This document shows, piece by piece, positions 1-8,818 of a stretch of DNA of 64,000 bases; positions within the stretch are counted from its first letter, which is position 1; each line of letters begins with the position of its first letter. The notes beneath the pieces were generated by a model. The model was given only the letters and a program-made list of their open reading frames with translations. It was not told the DNA's origin and did no database searches. The DNA comes from Psychrosphaera haliotis (GTDB lineage: Bacteria > Pseudomonadota > Gammaproteobacteria > Enterobacterales > Alteromonadaceae). The position numbers and the translations under genes are program-made. The stretch is taken from NCBI RefSeq assembly GCF_009728465.1, contig NZ_WOCD01000003.1, positions 1,054,001-1,118,000 of the forward strand, in the 5' to 3' direction.

Positions 1-698
1 CGTTCACTCAGTTGCTTAGACAAGGCGGTGAGCGTGCTTCGAATTGGGTAAATACGCTGATTAATGTGTAAATTAACGTAATTGCCCGACGACTCTAACC
101 ACTCCACGTCTTCAATATTTATAATAAATTCTTTGCCTAACTTTTTTACCAACAAGCGGTCTAAGTTCATGGCCGGTTTGTCGCTATTGTCTTCGCCCTG
201 AGCAATCGGATTAGCTTCACCTTGTAGCTGAGCAACAATAAACTGATAACCTTTAATAACAATCACAAAAAAGATAAAGCTCCACAGGTCTTTTCGATAC
301 TCATAAATAAGTTCAAAACCCACTTGCCCAAAATCATAATCGCGACTGGCCAGTGCATAAGCTATCTCGCGCATGCCAACCATTAGCCCAACATGACTGA
401 GTGAAAACAGGACTGATATCACCAAATAAAACAGTATCGACCGTTTAATGTGCTGCCATTGAAACGGGTATTTTTCCAACAAATAAACAATGGCAGGAAA
501 CAAGAGTAGCGAACTAAAGCCACTTGAGTATTCCCAAACAAAGGGCTCCCAAAGACTAAATGGCAACTCGTCATATACGCGGCTTTTTTCCATGATCACC
601 GAGGTTGCCAAAACGGTGGCATTTATTAAAAAATAGGCAAATAATGCACTAACTTCATACCTTAATTTATAACGCTGAAAGTGAGATAAGTAGTTCAT
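1..698 (-). CDS. Membrane-anchored LytTR-family transcriptional regulator (C-terminus cut by window edge)
   Basis: About 232 codons are read on the minus strand from an ATG at 698; the gene runs off the left edge. The first ~160 residues hold several hydrophobic segments that look like four membrane helices (for example ...LFAYFLINATVLATSV... and ...LFYLVISVLFSLSHVGL...). A soluble linker follows, then the start of a LytTR DNA-binding domain (LLVKKLGKEFIINIEDVEWLE, then SSGNYVNLH). LytTR proteins bind direct repeats in promoters; the membrane N-terminus suggests that a membrane signal controls it, which is inference. It is divergent from the acyltransferase gene, which may be its target. The ORF on the same strand at 695-931 is a shadow over the promoter region. 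Confidence 0.85.
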   Translation of the reverse strand, partial: MNYLSHFQRYKLRYEVSALFAYFLINATVLATSVIMEKSRVYDELPFSLWEPFVWEYSSGFSSLLLFPAIVYLLEKYPFQWQHIKRSILFYLVISVLFSLSHVGLMVGMREIAYALASRDYDFGQVGFELIYEYRKDLWSFIFFVIVIKGYQFIVAQLQGEANPIAQGEDNSDKPAMNLDRLLVKKLGKEFIINIEDVEWLESSGNYVNLHINQRIYPIRSTLTALSKQLSE

Positions 699-893
699 TT
701 ATTATGTTCACAAGTGATTGACCTTATTACGATATATGATTCCGCCGTATTATTCCCGATATTCTGCAAGTAATTCGTCACACTCAGCCACCGTTTATCC
801 CTGGAGCCCGTCACCAAAGACCTAAAGCCTTTTATACCAACAAAGCTATGACACACTGATGTTATAAAAAATAGTACATGGAGCGAGCACTTA

Positions 894-2177
894 ATGATAA
901 CTAGCATCAACAATCTAACCAAGTTTATCAAATATTACTTTGTACCAAATCGTGTCGATTTGCTCACGCGACGTTTCGATTTAGACTGGTTACGAGTAGG
1001 CGTGTTTGGGCTCCTGATCTTTTTTCATATTGGTATGCTTTACGTTGAAAACTGGGGCTACCACTATAAAAGCCAATACCAATGGCAAGGTTTAGAAATG
1101 GCGATGTTATTGGTTTCACCCTGGCGAATGGCAATTTTGTGGTTGATATCGGGCATCGCGATTCGTTTTTTGTTGGTGAAGGTATCTATTCGTCGTTTTA
1201 TTTTTCTGCGTTCAATTCGCTTGTTATTGCCTTTGTTGTTTGGGATCTTGGTTGTTGTGCCACCACAACTGTATGTTGAGATGACTCAAAAAGCCGGACT
1301 CGAGATGTCATACTGGCAATTTATGCTGGAATTTTTCTCTGCGGACACCACATTATTTAACGACTTTCAGGCCGGAATTTGGCCTCATATTGATGTTAAT
1401 CACTTGTGGTATTTGCGCTCGTTATGGCAATACTCACTGGCGTTAGTTTGTTTACTGCCGATTCTTAATGCACGCTGGCTTGAACAACTTTTTGCTTGGG
1501 TATTGCGTCAACATTGCGTTGTGGCCATTGCAGTTATGACGCTGCCTATTTTTTTATTACAAACATTCTGGGATCCCGACCAGGTTCGTTACCCGCTTGG
1601 CTTCACCTTTATGCTTTACGGATATGTGATTGGTTGGTCACCGCTATTTTGGCAACGCATAAAAGCAGGTTTGCCTCAGTTACTTATAATCACCCCTTTG
1701 GTTTTGATTAGTTTTGTTTGTTTTTACCAATTGATGTGGCTGCCTTATGGCGACACGTCGCATCCTGCATTACAAACGTTGGGCCTTGTTAGTTATAGCC
1801 TTTCTCGAGTTCTGGGCGCACTAACGTTATTGTCGCTGGCGTATACCTACATGAATGTTAAATCGGACAAACTTAACTATTGGTCAGAAGGCGTGTACAC
1901 CTTTTATATCTTGCACCAAAGCATTTTGATTGTTGCTGCCTATTGGTTATCAAGTTTTGATTTGGGCTTTTTGGGCGCGGTGTTTGAGCCTATAGCAGTG
2001 ATAGTTATGACAATAGCGGGATGTTTAGGCAGTTATGAAGTGATCAGACGAAGCAGCCTTCTTCGCCCCTTATTTGGTATGAAACAAGCGGTGGCTTATT
2101 CAGAGAATACCAGAACATTAGGGTACGTTAGCGCCAGCGTATTAATTTTACCCCTAGCGCTAACCTTACTGCTTTAG
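894..2177 (+). CDS. Acyltransferase 3 family integral membrane protein
   Basis: 427 residues with about ten hydrophobic segments. The N-terminal signature RRFDLDWLRVGVFGLLIFFH has the Arg/Asp and membrane His typical of acyltransferase 3 (OpgC/OafA-like) enzymes, and NHLWYLRSL plus the late FYILHQSILIV motif match the family. Such enzymes move acetyl or succinyl groups onto periplasmic glucans, polysaccharides or lipids; the substrate here cannot be told. The start at 894 lies just after a weak purine-rich stretch (GGAGCGAGC); no later Met before the family signature fits better. It is divergent from the LytTR regulator and convergent with the yceI-like gene. Function is assigned by family only. 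Confidence 0.85.
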   Translation: MITSINNLTKFIKYYFVPNRVDLLTRRFDLDWLRVGVFGLLIFFHIGMLYVENWGYHYKSQYQWQGLEMAMLLVSPWRMAILWLISGIAIRFLLVKVSIRRFIFLRSIRLLLPLLFGILVVVPPQLYVEMTQKAGLEMSYWQFMLEFFSADTTLFNDFQAGIWPHIDVNHLWYLRSLWQYSLALVCLLPILNARWLEQLFAWVLRQHCVVAIAVMTLPIFLLQTFWDPDQVRYPLGFTFMLYGYVIGWSPLFWQRIKAGLPQLLIITPLVLISFVCFYQLMWLPYGDTSHPALQTLGLVSYSLSRVLGALTLLSLAYTYMNVKSDKLNYWSEGVYTFYILHQSILIVAAYWLSSFDLGFLGAVFEPIAVIVMTIAGCLGSYEVIRRSSLLRPLFGMKQAVAYSENTRTLGYVSASVLILPLALTLLL

Positions 2178-2211
2178 CTAATTTGATTTGGTGCTTAAAT
2201 ACCTAGTACTT

Positions 2212-2247
2212 GGTATTTACCGGTTAGTTGGTATTTACCGGTTAGTT
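2212..2247. repeat. Perfect 18-bp tandem duplication
   Basis: The unit GGTATTTACCGGTTAGTT occurs twice in direct tandem (2212-2229, 2230-2247), followed by a degenerate third start (GTATTTAATTGGTAT). It lies in the short convergent gap between the acyltransferase and yceI-like genes. GGTATTTACC is itself an inverted repeat, so each unit could form a small hairpin. No clear terminator is visible here. Confidence 0.9.
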
Positions 2248-2271
2248 GTATTTAATTGGTATCTAGCTGTA

Positions 2272-2853
2272 TTACTTGCTAGGTAGTTCAAAAGTTAGCT
2301 TAAATGTTACCGGAACTGATGTTGCGATTGACGGTAAGCCAGCAATTTTTTGCAATGCAGCAATGCCTTTAACTAAGTCAAACTCTGCAGCATTAACTAA
2401 CACTGGCTTTGTATTGTAGATAGTCACTGTGGTTTCACTTGTTTTAACAACATCTGAGTGAGCGACTAAGTCTTGTTTTTGACCATGAAGCTCAACGGAT
2501 ACAGGCACATGACGGTGAAATGATTCGCCTACCTTTAAGTTTTTAAGCGCAGATAAAGAAACTTCTGTTTGTACTAATGCTTGCGCGTATTTTTCTACAT
2601 GAAATAACATCGACTTCATACGTTCGTTACGAATATCAATGCCCGTTTCTACGCTCGCTAAGTCAATAGTGACGCTTGCTAAACCTTGTTCGTTTATCTC
2701 ACCTGACAAAGACTTAAATTCGTGAGCTTCAATAACAAAGCCACTTTTAATTGAAGTGAATACCAACTTAGATTTTTCAGGAACTAATGTATAAGACGAT
2801 TGAGCGTGAGCCGAAGTGAAAAGCAAAAGCGCAGCGATGATAAAGTGTTTCAT
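2272..2853 (-). CDS. YceI-family periplasmic protein
   Basis: 193 residues with a clear N-terminal signal peptide (MKHFIIAALLLFTSAHA). The rest follows the YceI lipocalin-like pattern: YTLVPEKSKLVFTSIKSG at the start, then SGEINEQG, SVTIDLASVETGIDIRNERM and a long hydrophobic beta-rich C-terminal half (FKLTFELP at the end). YceI proteins bind isoprenoids or other amphiphiles and are often alkali- or stress-induced; the ligand here is unknown. The gene is single and convergent with the acyltransferase. The start has AAGGAACC upstream as a ribosome site. Confidence 0.9.
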   Translation of the reverse strand: MKHFIIAALLLFTSAHAQSSYTLVPEKSKLVFTSIKSGFVIEAHEFKSLSGEINEQGLASVTIDLASVETGIDIRNERMKSMLFHVEKYAQALVQTEVSLSALKNLKVGESFHRHVPVSVELHGQKQDLVAHSDVVKTSETTVTIYNTKPVLVNAAEFDLVKGIAALQKIAGLPSIATSVPVTFKLTFELPSK

Positions 2854-2877
2854 AATGGTTCCTTATTAGAGTTCTTT

Positions 2878-3013
2878 ACTAGCGCTCATTGATAGAACTC
2901 CGTACGAGAACTAATAGTTAAAGTTCATAACTGAAGCCCAGGACTAGAGCTCTGTGTTTTGTGATGAATAGTTCTTGCGACGAATAATTCAGATTCAGAG
3001 GATACTAGCGCTC
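2878..3013. repeat. Intergenic region with a 10-bp direct repeat and scattered AGTTC/GAACT words
   Basis: ACTAGCGCTC occurs at 2878-2887 and again at 3004-3013. Between the copies, AGTTC or its complement GAACT appears repeatedly (after 2869, near 2895, 2910, 2922 and 2970). The stretch separates the divergent yceI-like gene and the unknown gene at 3117. It may hold their promoters; I see no clear -35/-10 pair. Confidence 0.5.
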
Positions 3014-3116
3014 CGCCACAAAAGATCAACCCCAAAAGCATTTAGTGCATTTTTTAACCACGCCTGTATGCTAACTTTCACGCTTTGCTTTTTAATCGCT
3101 CAATAAGGACATTGTT

Positions 3117-4826
3117 ATGCGCTCAGCACGCCTAAAACGAGAGGCACTCGTTACATTCGCATCTAAACTAAACACGCTATTGTTGTCGGCACTTTTATTA
3201 TTAAGTGCCTTTACTTCGTTTTCCTCAATTTCAGCCACCAGCTCTGATAAAAATTACAGCGCCCGTATTAACGGCGTCACCGACTTTTTAATAGAACGAG
3301 CTCAAGGTACGGCCTTATATTTATACGAGCAAAGCATTCGCGAAAATGAAAATTTACAGTGTTATTTCCCCACCACCTACGAAACACTAAACAGCTATCA
3401 ACAAGGCACGTTAAAAATATTCATCAGCTCTAAAGCCCAGTGGCAAAACACCATGCAAAATGACATGGAGACTTTATTGGTTCGAAGTTTTGCCAAAGAG
3501 ATTGAAGACAAAGTGGGATTTGGCAAAAAGCAGGTGCCTATCGCCAATACGGTGATAAATATCATGCAACAATTAGAGCTAAAATATACCACTAAAAATG
3601 GGGCTACGGCTTATACTCCGCTTACGTTAAGCATGTTAGATGCCGACGCTAATTCAACTAAAATACAGAAAGCGTTTTACCAGCCCTTTGAAGAACTAAT
3701 AGCAACTTTAAAAGTATTTGAAGACTACACACCCAACGAAAATGGCCAAATATGTGACCTTCCTCGCTTTAATTACCTACAGTTTGAAAACAAAATCAAA
3801 GGGTTAACTTCATTACCTAATCGCCTGCAAGTCTGGCTAGAACATGTGAAAAAACACAAAGCAGATTTACGACCTTCAACCCAGCTACTGACTCAATATC
3901 CTTCTACAGATAAGGCATGGCAGGCAATTTGTAAGATTGCCAATACCAAAAATCCAGCTTCTTGTGCCAACGTTGACGACTTTGTTTCGCAATTAACCAC
4001 GCTGTATAGTTTACCAACTGATTTTGACCCGGCTCTTTATTTACAAAATGACATAGCCGTATTGCCCAACAGCGGTGAGTTTGCAAAATTACTGGCTGAT
4101 TACAAAAATATGATCAAGCCTATTCAGCAGTTATACAAAAATATCAAGTCGATACAAGCAAAGGCCGACGGCACCAGACCTTCCACCTCAGAGTTAGCAC
4201 AACAAGCCTTGGCTTTAATAAAAAAATGGTGGGCGGTGCAACATGGAAACAACGCTGGCGTAAATACTGACGCTCATAATCAAGCACTGTGGAAGCTCTC
4301 AAAACATATTCAGTTTTTTGCTTTATTGAGTGACGCGAATACCGCCGATGAAGTTAAAGGTATCTTATCGACCTTCGCCTTGCCTCAAACTGGTTTTTGG
4401 CAAAAGCGAGACTCGCACTCTCACTTAATGGTCACCTCCTATTTTGGTGCCGCTTATAATACCCAATCAGCAACGGTTGATGAGGCTAATAGTAAAAATC
4501 ACAACAATGGTTTTTACGTGCCAGTTGGTTTGGAATACACCTTTGACAAAGATTGGCTAGGCCTTAACGAGGGAGCCGTAAGCCTAATGGTATCGCCCTT
4601 TGATTTTGGTTATCCAATCAACTTAAAATTGAATGGTATTGAGCAAGACTTTGAAGTGGATGAGATTTTTGCGCCGTCGATTTCCATTAGTTATGGATTG
4701 CAAAAGTGGCCATTGGTATTAGGTGTGGCTTACCAAAAAGGCGCTAAATTTAGCGCCGATTCAGAAAGTGAAAATAGAACGTTGTTGTTTGTGGCATTTG
4801 ATATGCCGTTGTTTAACTTAATGTAA
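3117..4826 (+). CDS. Exported protein of unknown function with C-terminal beta-barrel-like region
   Basis: 569 residues that I do not recognise. The N-terminus has a basic stretch and a hydrophobic core (LNTLLLSALLLLSAFTSFS), consistent with a signal peptide of unusual length ending near residue 40. Residues ~45-430 are mostly alpha-helical by composition, with few repeats. From ~435 on, alternating beta strands appear (LMVTSYFGAAYNTQ, GFYVPVGLEYTFDK, APSISISYGLQKWPLVLGVAYQ, LLFVAFDMPLF), which resembles part of an outer-membrane barrel or a periplasmic beta-sheet domain. The ribosome site AAGGAC supports the ATG at 3117. It is convergent with the porin gene at 4842. Function is unknown. Confidence 0.8.
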   Translation: MRSARLKREALVTFASKLNTLLLSALLLLSAFTSFSSISATSSDKNYSARINGVTDFLIERAQGTALYLYEQSIRENENLQCYFPTTYETLNSYQQGTLKIFISSKAQWQNTMQNDMETLLVRSFAKEIEDKVGFGKKQVPIANTVINIMQQLELKYTTKNGATAYTPLTLSMLDADANSTKIQKAFYQPFEELIATLKVFEDYTPNENGQICDLPRFNYLQFENKIKGLTSLPNRLQVWLEHVKKHKADLRPSTQLLTQYPSTDKAWQAICKIANTKNPASCANVDDFVSQLTTLYSLPTDFDPALYLQNDIAVLPNSGEFAKLLADYKNMIKPIQQLYKNIKSIQAKADGTRPSTSELAQQALALIKKWWAVQHGNNAGVNTDAHNQALWKLSKHIQFFALLSDANTADEVKGILSTFALPQTGFWQKRDSHSHLMVTSYFGAAYNTQSATVDEANSKNHNNGFYVPVGLEYTFDKDWLGLNEGAVSLMVSPFDFGYPINLKLNGIEQDFEVDEIFAPSISISYGLQKWPLVLGVAYQKGAKFSADSESENRTLLFVAFDMPLFNLM

Positions 4827-4841
4827 CAGCTACTCTAATTA

Positions 4842-5885
4842 CTACAATGAGTACTTGGCGCTGAATTGCAGGTACATGGATTCAGCGTTTTGATCTGCCA
4901 TTTCAAAGCTACCTACTTCAACTCCAAGTGCTAATTTAGGCGTGTAATTTTTAAATACGTTTACACCCCAATGACTGCGATCAGCATCTGACTCTTCAGT
5001 GGTAATGTTGCCGTAAAATGCTGAACTACGCGTGTCGTCGTTCCAGAAATGACGGTAAGCCACCATGTAACTTGTGGACTCTTCAACTTCTTCGCCTACT
5101 AGGTCTTTAGCTGCCGTTACACCTACATAACGTCCTACATTACCCGTGTGAATTTGGAAGCGGAAATCGTCTTTGCCTGTGGTTTTAATTTTACCTGCTA
5201 CTGATACACCAAAGGCGCTTTCACTGTTGTTCATTTCCGTATTTAGCTGTCTAAATAAACCCGCCACTGACACATTACCCCAGTCACCTTTGAAGTTATA
5301 TTTAGCCACAACATCTGGCATTGCATCTTCGTTTGGATTACCGCCGTAGCTTTCTGGGTTTTCTAATGCAAATTGCCAGTTGCCATTGGTATAACGAACC
5401 TGGTTATTTCGCACAAAGGCTTCACCCACCATTGGGCCTGCAAAGTCTGCAGTTTCAGCAAGTGCTGAGGTATTCATAAAAGTGGTCCACGTTTGGCCAA
5501 TCAATACGTCTTTGTATTTAATAAACGCATGGCGTAAACGAGGGTGAGATGAATTAGAAATTATTTCATTACCGCCGCCACCATAAAAGTCCATTTCAAT
5601 AAAACCGGTTACGTCACCGTTGGTGTAAGTGGTATTAATTCTTGATTCGTTGGCAAACATTTTAAACTGCGAAGCGTCTTCTGGTAAAACAGAACCCGAG
5701 CCAATCCAAAAGTCTCGGTAACCTACATCGCCGTCTACATATCGGCCGTCGATTTTTATAAAGCCGCCAAACTTAATTTTTTGATCGTCGCCTAAGTCAA
5801 CTTCAAAGGCTGCGTTTGCAGCTGCACTGCAACCAAGTCCTAACCCTAACATTGACACCAAAAGTAGTTTGTTTGTGTTTTTCAT
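4842..5885 (-). CDS. DcaP-like trimeric outer-membrane porin
   Basis: 347 residues with a signal peptide (cleavage after ...AAANA near 26). The mature protein begins with a short polar stretch, then IKFGGFIKIDGRYVDGDVGY, and continues as alternating beta strands ending in an aromatic-rich strand (LQFSAKYSL). The motifs SRINTTYTNGDVTGFIEMDF, RLRHAFIKYKDVLIGQTWTTF and EAFVRNNQVRYTNG match DcaP-type porins, which carry small negatively charged organic acids across the outer membrane. It is divergent from acs, sharing the 5886-6092 gap, so a role in taking up carboxylates is attractive but inferred. Confidence 0.85.
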   Translation of the reverse strand: MKNTNKLLLVSMLGLGLGCSAAANAAFEVDLGDDQKIKFGGFIKIDGRYVDGDVGYRDFWIGSGSVLPEDASQFKMFANESRINTTYTNGDVTGFIEMDFYGGGGNEIISNSSHPRLRHAFIKYKDVLIGQTWTTFMNTSALAETADFAGPMVGEAFVRNNQVRYTNGNWQFALENPESYGGNPNEDAMPDVVAKYNFKGDWGNVSVAGLFRQLNTEMNNSESAFGVSVAGKIKTTGKDDFRFQIHTGNVGRYVGVTAAKDLVGEEVEESTSYMVAYRHFWNDDTRSSAFYGNITTEESDADRSHWGVNVFKNYTPKLALGVEVGSFEMADQNAESMYLQFSAKYSL

Positions 5886-5993
5886 CTTCCTTCCCCAAGT
5901 TTATTTATTATTTTGAGGAGCAAGACCCAACACTCACTTGCCTCCTCTTTACTGCATTACAGTATGTTATGGCTATATAAAGACACAATTAGT

Positions 5994-6034
5994 CTTTAGT
6001 CTATTCGACTATGGTCTAATACCTTTTTTAGACC
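5994..6034 (+). promoter_or_regulatory. acs promoter region with boxes shared with the symporter promoter
   Basis: CTTTAGTCTA (5994-6003) is the reverse complement of TAGACTAAAG found before the symporter operon (within 14997-15007). TCTAATACCTTT (6015-6026) matches TTTAATACCTTT at 15008-15019 in 11 of 12 bases. GGTCTAA (6013-6019) and TTAGACC (6028-6034) also form an inverted pair. acs and the acetate symporter are classic joint targets of CrbS/CrbR, encoded here, so these are candidate CrbR sites or promoter elements. This is inference from sequence sharing only. Confidence 0.55.
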
Positions 6035-6092
6035 TAAACCTTTAAAACAGTTACGATGAATTTAGGTGATAGTTTAAACAAAGGTAATTGAC

Positions 6093-8036
6093 ATGACTGC
6101 TAGCTTGTATCCCGTTGCGGATTTCGAATATAAACACGACAACGCACTTTCAATGGAAGAGTACAAAGTGCTTTATCAATCTTCTATCAATCACCCAAAT
6201 GAGTTTTGGGGCGAACAAGGTTTGCGCCTTGATTGGATGAAGCCATATACCAAAGTAAAAAACACCTCATTTAAAAAAGACAACGTTTCCGTTAAATGGT
6301 TTGAAGACGGCACATTAAATGTCAGTTCGAACTGTATCGACCGTCACCTGCCAACTCGCGCTAAAGACACCGCCATTATTTGGGAAGGCGACTCTCCTGG
6401 TGTGGATAAACGTGTGAGCTATCAAGAATTGCACGACGAAGTTTGTAAGTTGGCCAATGGCCTGAAAAAACTCGGCGTTAAAAAAGGCGACCGTGTCATT
6501 ATTTATATGCCAATGGTGCCTCAAGCTGCGTATGCCATGTTAGCCTGTGCTCGAATTGGCGCTGTGCATTCAGTTGTTTTTGCAGGTTTTTCTCCAAACG
6601 CCATTGCCGACAGAATTATAGATTGTGGTGCTAGCGTTGTTATCACCGCCGATGTAAACAAACGTGGTGGCAAGCCATTACCACTTAAGGAAAACGTTGA
6701 AGAAGCGCTTGAGCGTGAAGACGTTAATTGCATTCAGCACACTGTGGTATTTAACAACGGTGCGCCAATTAACCCACTAGCAAACACACAAGTATGGTGG
6801 CATGACTTAGTTTCAAACTGCGCCATGACTTGTGAACCAGAAGAAATGAACGCTGAAGATCCTTTATTTGTGCTTTACACCTCGGGCTCTACAGGTAAAC
6901 CAAAAGGCTTAGTTCACACTTCTGGTGGTTATTTAGTGTGGGCGTCAATGACCCATGAAAAAATATTTAACTACAAACCAGGTGAAGTGTATTGGTGTGC
7001 CGCCGATGTTGGTTGGATTACAGGCCATACCTATATTGTTTACGGACCGTTAGCCAATGGCGCAACAACGGTTATGTTTGAAGGCGTTCCCACGTACCCA
7101 GACGAACGTAGAATTGGTCAAATTATTGATAAACATCAAATTAGTATTTTGTATACCGCACCTACCGCTATTAGAGCGCTAATGTGCAAAGGCGATTTAG
7201 CCGCACAAGATTCAACACGCGACTCACTAAGATTACTTGGTACCGTTGGCGAGCCAATAAACCCTGAAGCATGGCAATGGTATTACGAAAAAGTAGGCGA
7301 GAAAAAGTGTCAGATTGTTGATACGTGGTGGCAAACTGAAACGGGTGGCGCGATGATCACGCCGCTTGCTGGTACTACTGATTTAAAACCGGGCTCAGCG
7401 ACGTTACCGTTTTTTGGTGTGCAACCTGCACTCGTCGATAGCGACGGCAATGAATTAGAAGGCGAAGCCGAAGGTAATCTTATCATTAAAGATTCGTGGC
7501 CTGGACAAGCGCGCTCTATTCATGGCGATCACGAGCGTTATGGACAAACTTACTTTTCAGCTTACGACAATGTGTATTTCACAGGCGACGGCTGTAAACG
7601 TGATGCCGATGGGTATTACTGGATTACTGGCCGCGTAGATGACGTGTTAAATGTGTCTGGCCACCGCTTAGGTACTGCTGAAATTGAAAGCTCGTTAGTG
7701 GCGCATGAAAAAGTAGCTGAAGCTGCCGTTGTGGGTTATCCGCACGACATTAAAGGCCAAGGTATTTATGTTTATTTAACGCCTATATCGGGTACTGAAA
7801 TAACGCCTGAACTGACTAAGTCAGTACGTGATTGGGTTCGCCATGACTTAAGCCCAATTGCCACGCCAGACATGATTCAGTGGTCACCTGGCCTACCAAA
7901 AACGCGTTCTGGTAAAATTATGCGTCGTATTTTACGTAAGGTAGCTGCAAATGAGCACGATCAATTAGGTGATATTTCTACCTTGGCAGATCCGAGTGTG
8001 GTTGATAACATCATTGAAAATAGACTAAATAAATAG
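6093..8036 (+). CDS. acs: Acetyl-coenzyme A synthetase
   Basis: 647 residues, full length for AMP-forming acetyl-CoA synthetase, which activates acetate to acetyl-AMP and then acetyl-CoA in the cytoplasm. Visible motifs are the P-loop [11 protein letters not shown], the acetate-pocket segment [49 protein letters not shown], and the C-terminal [11 protein letters not shown] with the catalytic lysine at residue 608, the site usually controlled by acetylation. It is followed after 38 bp by the response regulator gene crbR and is divergent from a porin. Regulation by CrbS/CrbR is likely from family knowledge and from the shared promoter boxes upstream. Confidence 0.97.
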   Translation: MTASLYPVADFEYKHDNALSMEEYKVLYQSSINHPNEFWGEQGLRLDWMKPYTKVKNTSFKKDNVSVKWFEDGTLNVSSNCIDRHLPTRAKDTAIIWEGDSPGVDKRVSYQELHDEVCKLANGLKKLGVKKGDRVIIYMPMVPQAAYAMLACARIGAVHSVVFAGFSPNAIADRIIDCGASVVITADVNKRGGKPLPLKENVEEALEREDVNCIQHTVVFNNGAPINPLANTQVWWHDLVSNCAMTCEPEEMNAEDPLFVLYTSGSTGKPKGLVHTSGGYLVWASMTHEKIFNYKPGEVYWCAADVGWITGHTYIVYGPLANGATTVMFEGVPTYPDERRIGQIIDKHQISILYTAPTAIRALMCKGDLAAQDSTRDSLRLLGTVGEPINPEAWQWYYEKVGEKKCQIVDTWWQTETGGAMITPLAGTTDLKPGSATLPFFGVQPALVDSDGNELEGEAEGNLIIKDSWPGQARSIHGDHERYGQTYFSAYDNVYFTGDGCKRDADGYYWITGRVDDVLNVSGHRLGTAEIESSLVAHEKVAEAAVVGYPHDIKGQGIYVYLTPISGTEITPELTKSVRDWVRHDLSPIATPDMIQWSPGLPKTRSGKIMRRILRKVAANEHDQLGDISTLADPSVVDNIIENRLNK

Positions 8037-8074
8037 CAGTTTTTGCTTAGATTCGGCTCAAATACGGCGCACTT

Positions 8075-8725
8075 ATGGCTCACTTTTTAATTGCAGATGA
8101 TCACCCTTTATTTCGTGAGGCACTTATTGGTGCCTTGCGTTTGCAATTTGCTGACTTAGAAGTGGCCGAGTCGGATTCGTTAGAATCTACCATTCAACAA
8201 ATTGATCAAAACCCTGATCTTGATTTGGTGCTATTAGACTTACACATGCCGGGCAGTGGTGATCTGTACGGCATTATTCGTATCCGCGAAGACTTCCCTG
8301 ACATTCCTGTCGCCGTTATTTCTGGCTCTGAACAGCTTGATGTGATTTCAAAAGTAATGGGCTTTGGTGCCATGGGATTTATTCCTAAGTCATCACCGTC
8401 GGCGCAAATTGCTAATGCCATTAACTGTATTTTAGAAGGCGATAGCTGGTTACCAGAAGGCATGGCTGGGAAAATTAAAGCGCTAAGCAAGGACGATCTT
8501 GATTTAGCCAATAGAGTTGCTGAACTCACGCCACAACAATACAAAGTGCTCTATTTATTACACGAAGGTTTGCTTAACAAACAAATTGCCTACGAGTTGC
8601 AGGTAACGGAAGCGACCATCAAAGCTCACATTACCGCAATATTCCGCAAGCTCGGAATTAACAGCCGCACTCAGGCGGTATTGCTTGCTGAGAAACTCCA
8701 ACTAAGTCCTGTTGAGCCAGCGTAG
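8075..8725 (+). CDS. crbR: LuxR/NarL-type response regulator CrbR
   Basis: 216 residues. An N-terminal receiver domain shows the acidic pair DD at 8-9, phospho-acceptor Asp55 (LVLLDLHMPG) and Lys105 (GFIPKSS). A C-terminal LuxR-type helix-turn-helix spans ~149-205 (LTPQQYKVLYLL...NKQIAYELQVTEATIKAHI). Directly behind acs and convergent with the CrbS kinase gene, it matches CrbR, the activator of acs in Vibrio and Pseudomonas acetate-switch systems. The name rests on this context plus the family; other NarL-type regulators look alike. Confidence 0.85.
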   Translation: MAHFLIADDHPLFREALIGALRLQFADLEVAESDSLESTIQQIDQNPDLDLVLLDLHMPGSGDLYGIIRIREDFPDIPVAVISGSEQLDVISKVMGFGAMGFIPKSSPSAQIANAINCILEGDSWLPEGMAGKIKALSKDDLDLANRVAELTPQQYKVLYLLHEGLLNKQIAYELQVTEATIKAHITAIFRKLGINSRTQAVLLAEKLQLSPVEPA

Positions 8726-8728
8726 CCT

Positions 8729-8788
8729 TATACCTGCATACCTATCTGCACCTACATACCTTATCTATACCTACATACATACCTATAC
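8729..8788. repeat. Short degenerate repeat of CCTAYATAC-like words
   Basis: The convergent gap between crbR and crbS consists largely of imperfect copies of a roughly 10-16 bp unit: TACCTGCATACC, TATCTGCACC, TACATACC, TATCTATACC, TACATACATACC. No terminator hairpin with a T-run is seen. It looks like slippage-generated low-complexity DNA. Confidence 0.7.
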
Positions 8789-8818
8789 AGGTCTGTCCAA
8801 AGACAGCTAGCTAAATAG

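Noticed and set aside
695..931. Minus-strand ORF of 78 residues
   Set aside because: It overlaps the divergent promoter region and the start of the acyltransferase gene; the LytTR gene is better supported.
8075..8725. crbR as a quorum-sensing LuxR protein
   Set aside because: It has a receiver domain with Asp55, not an autoinducer-binding domain.
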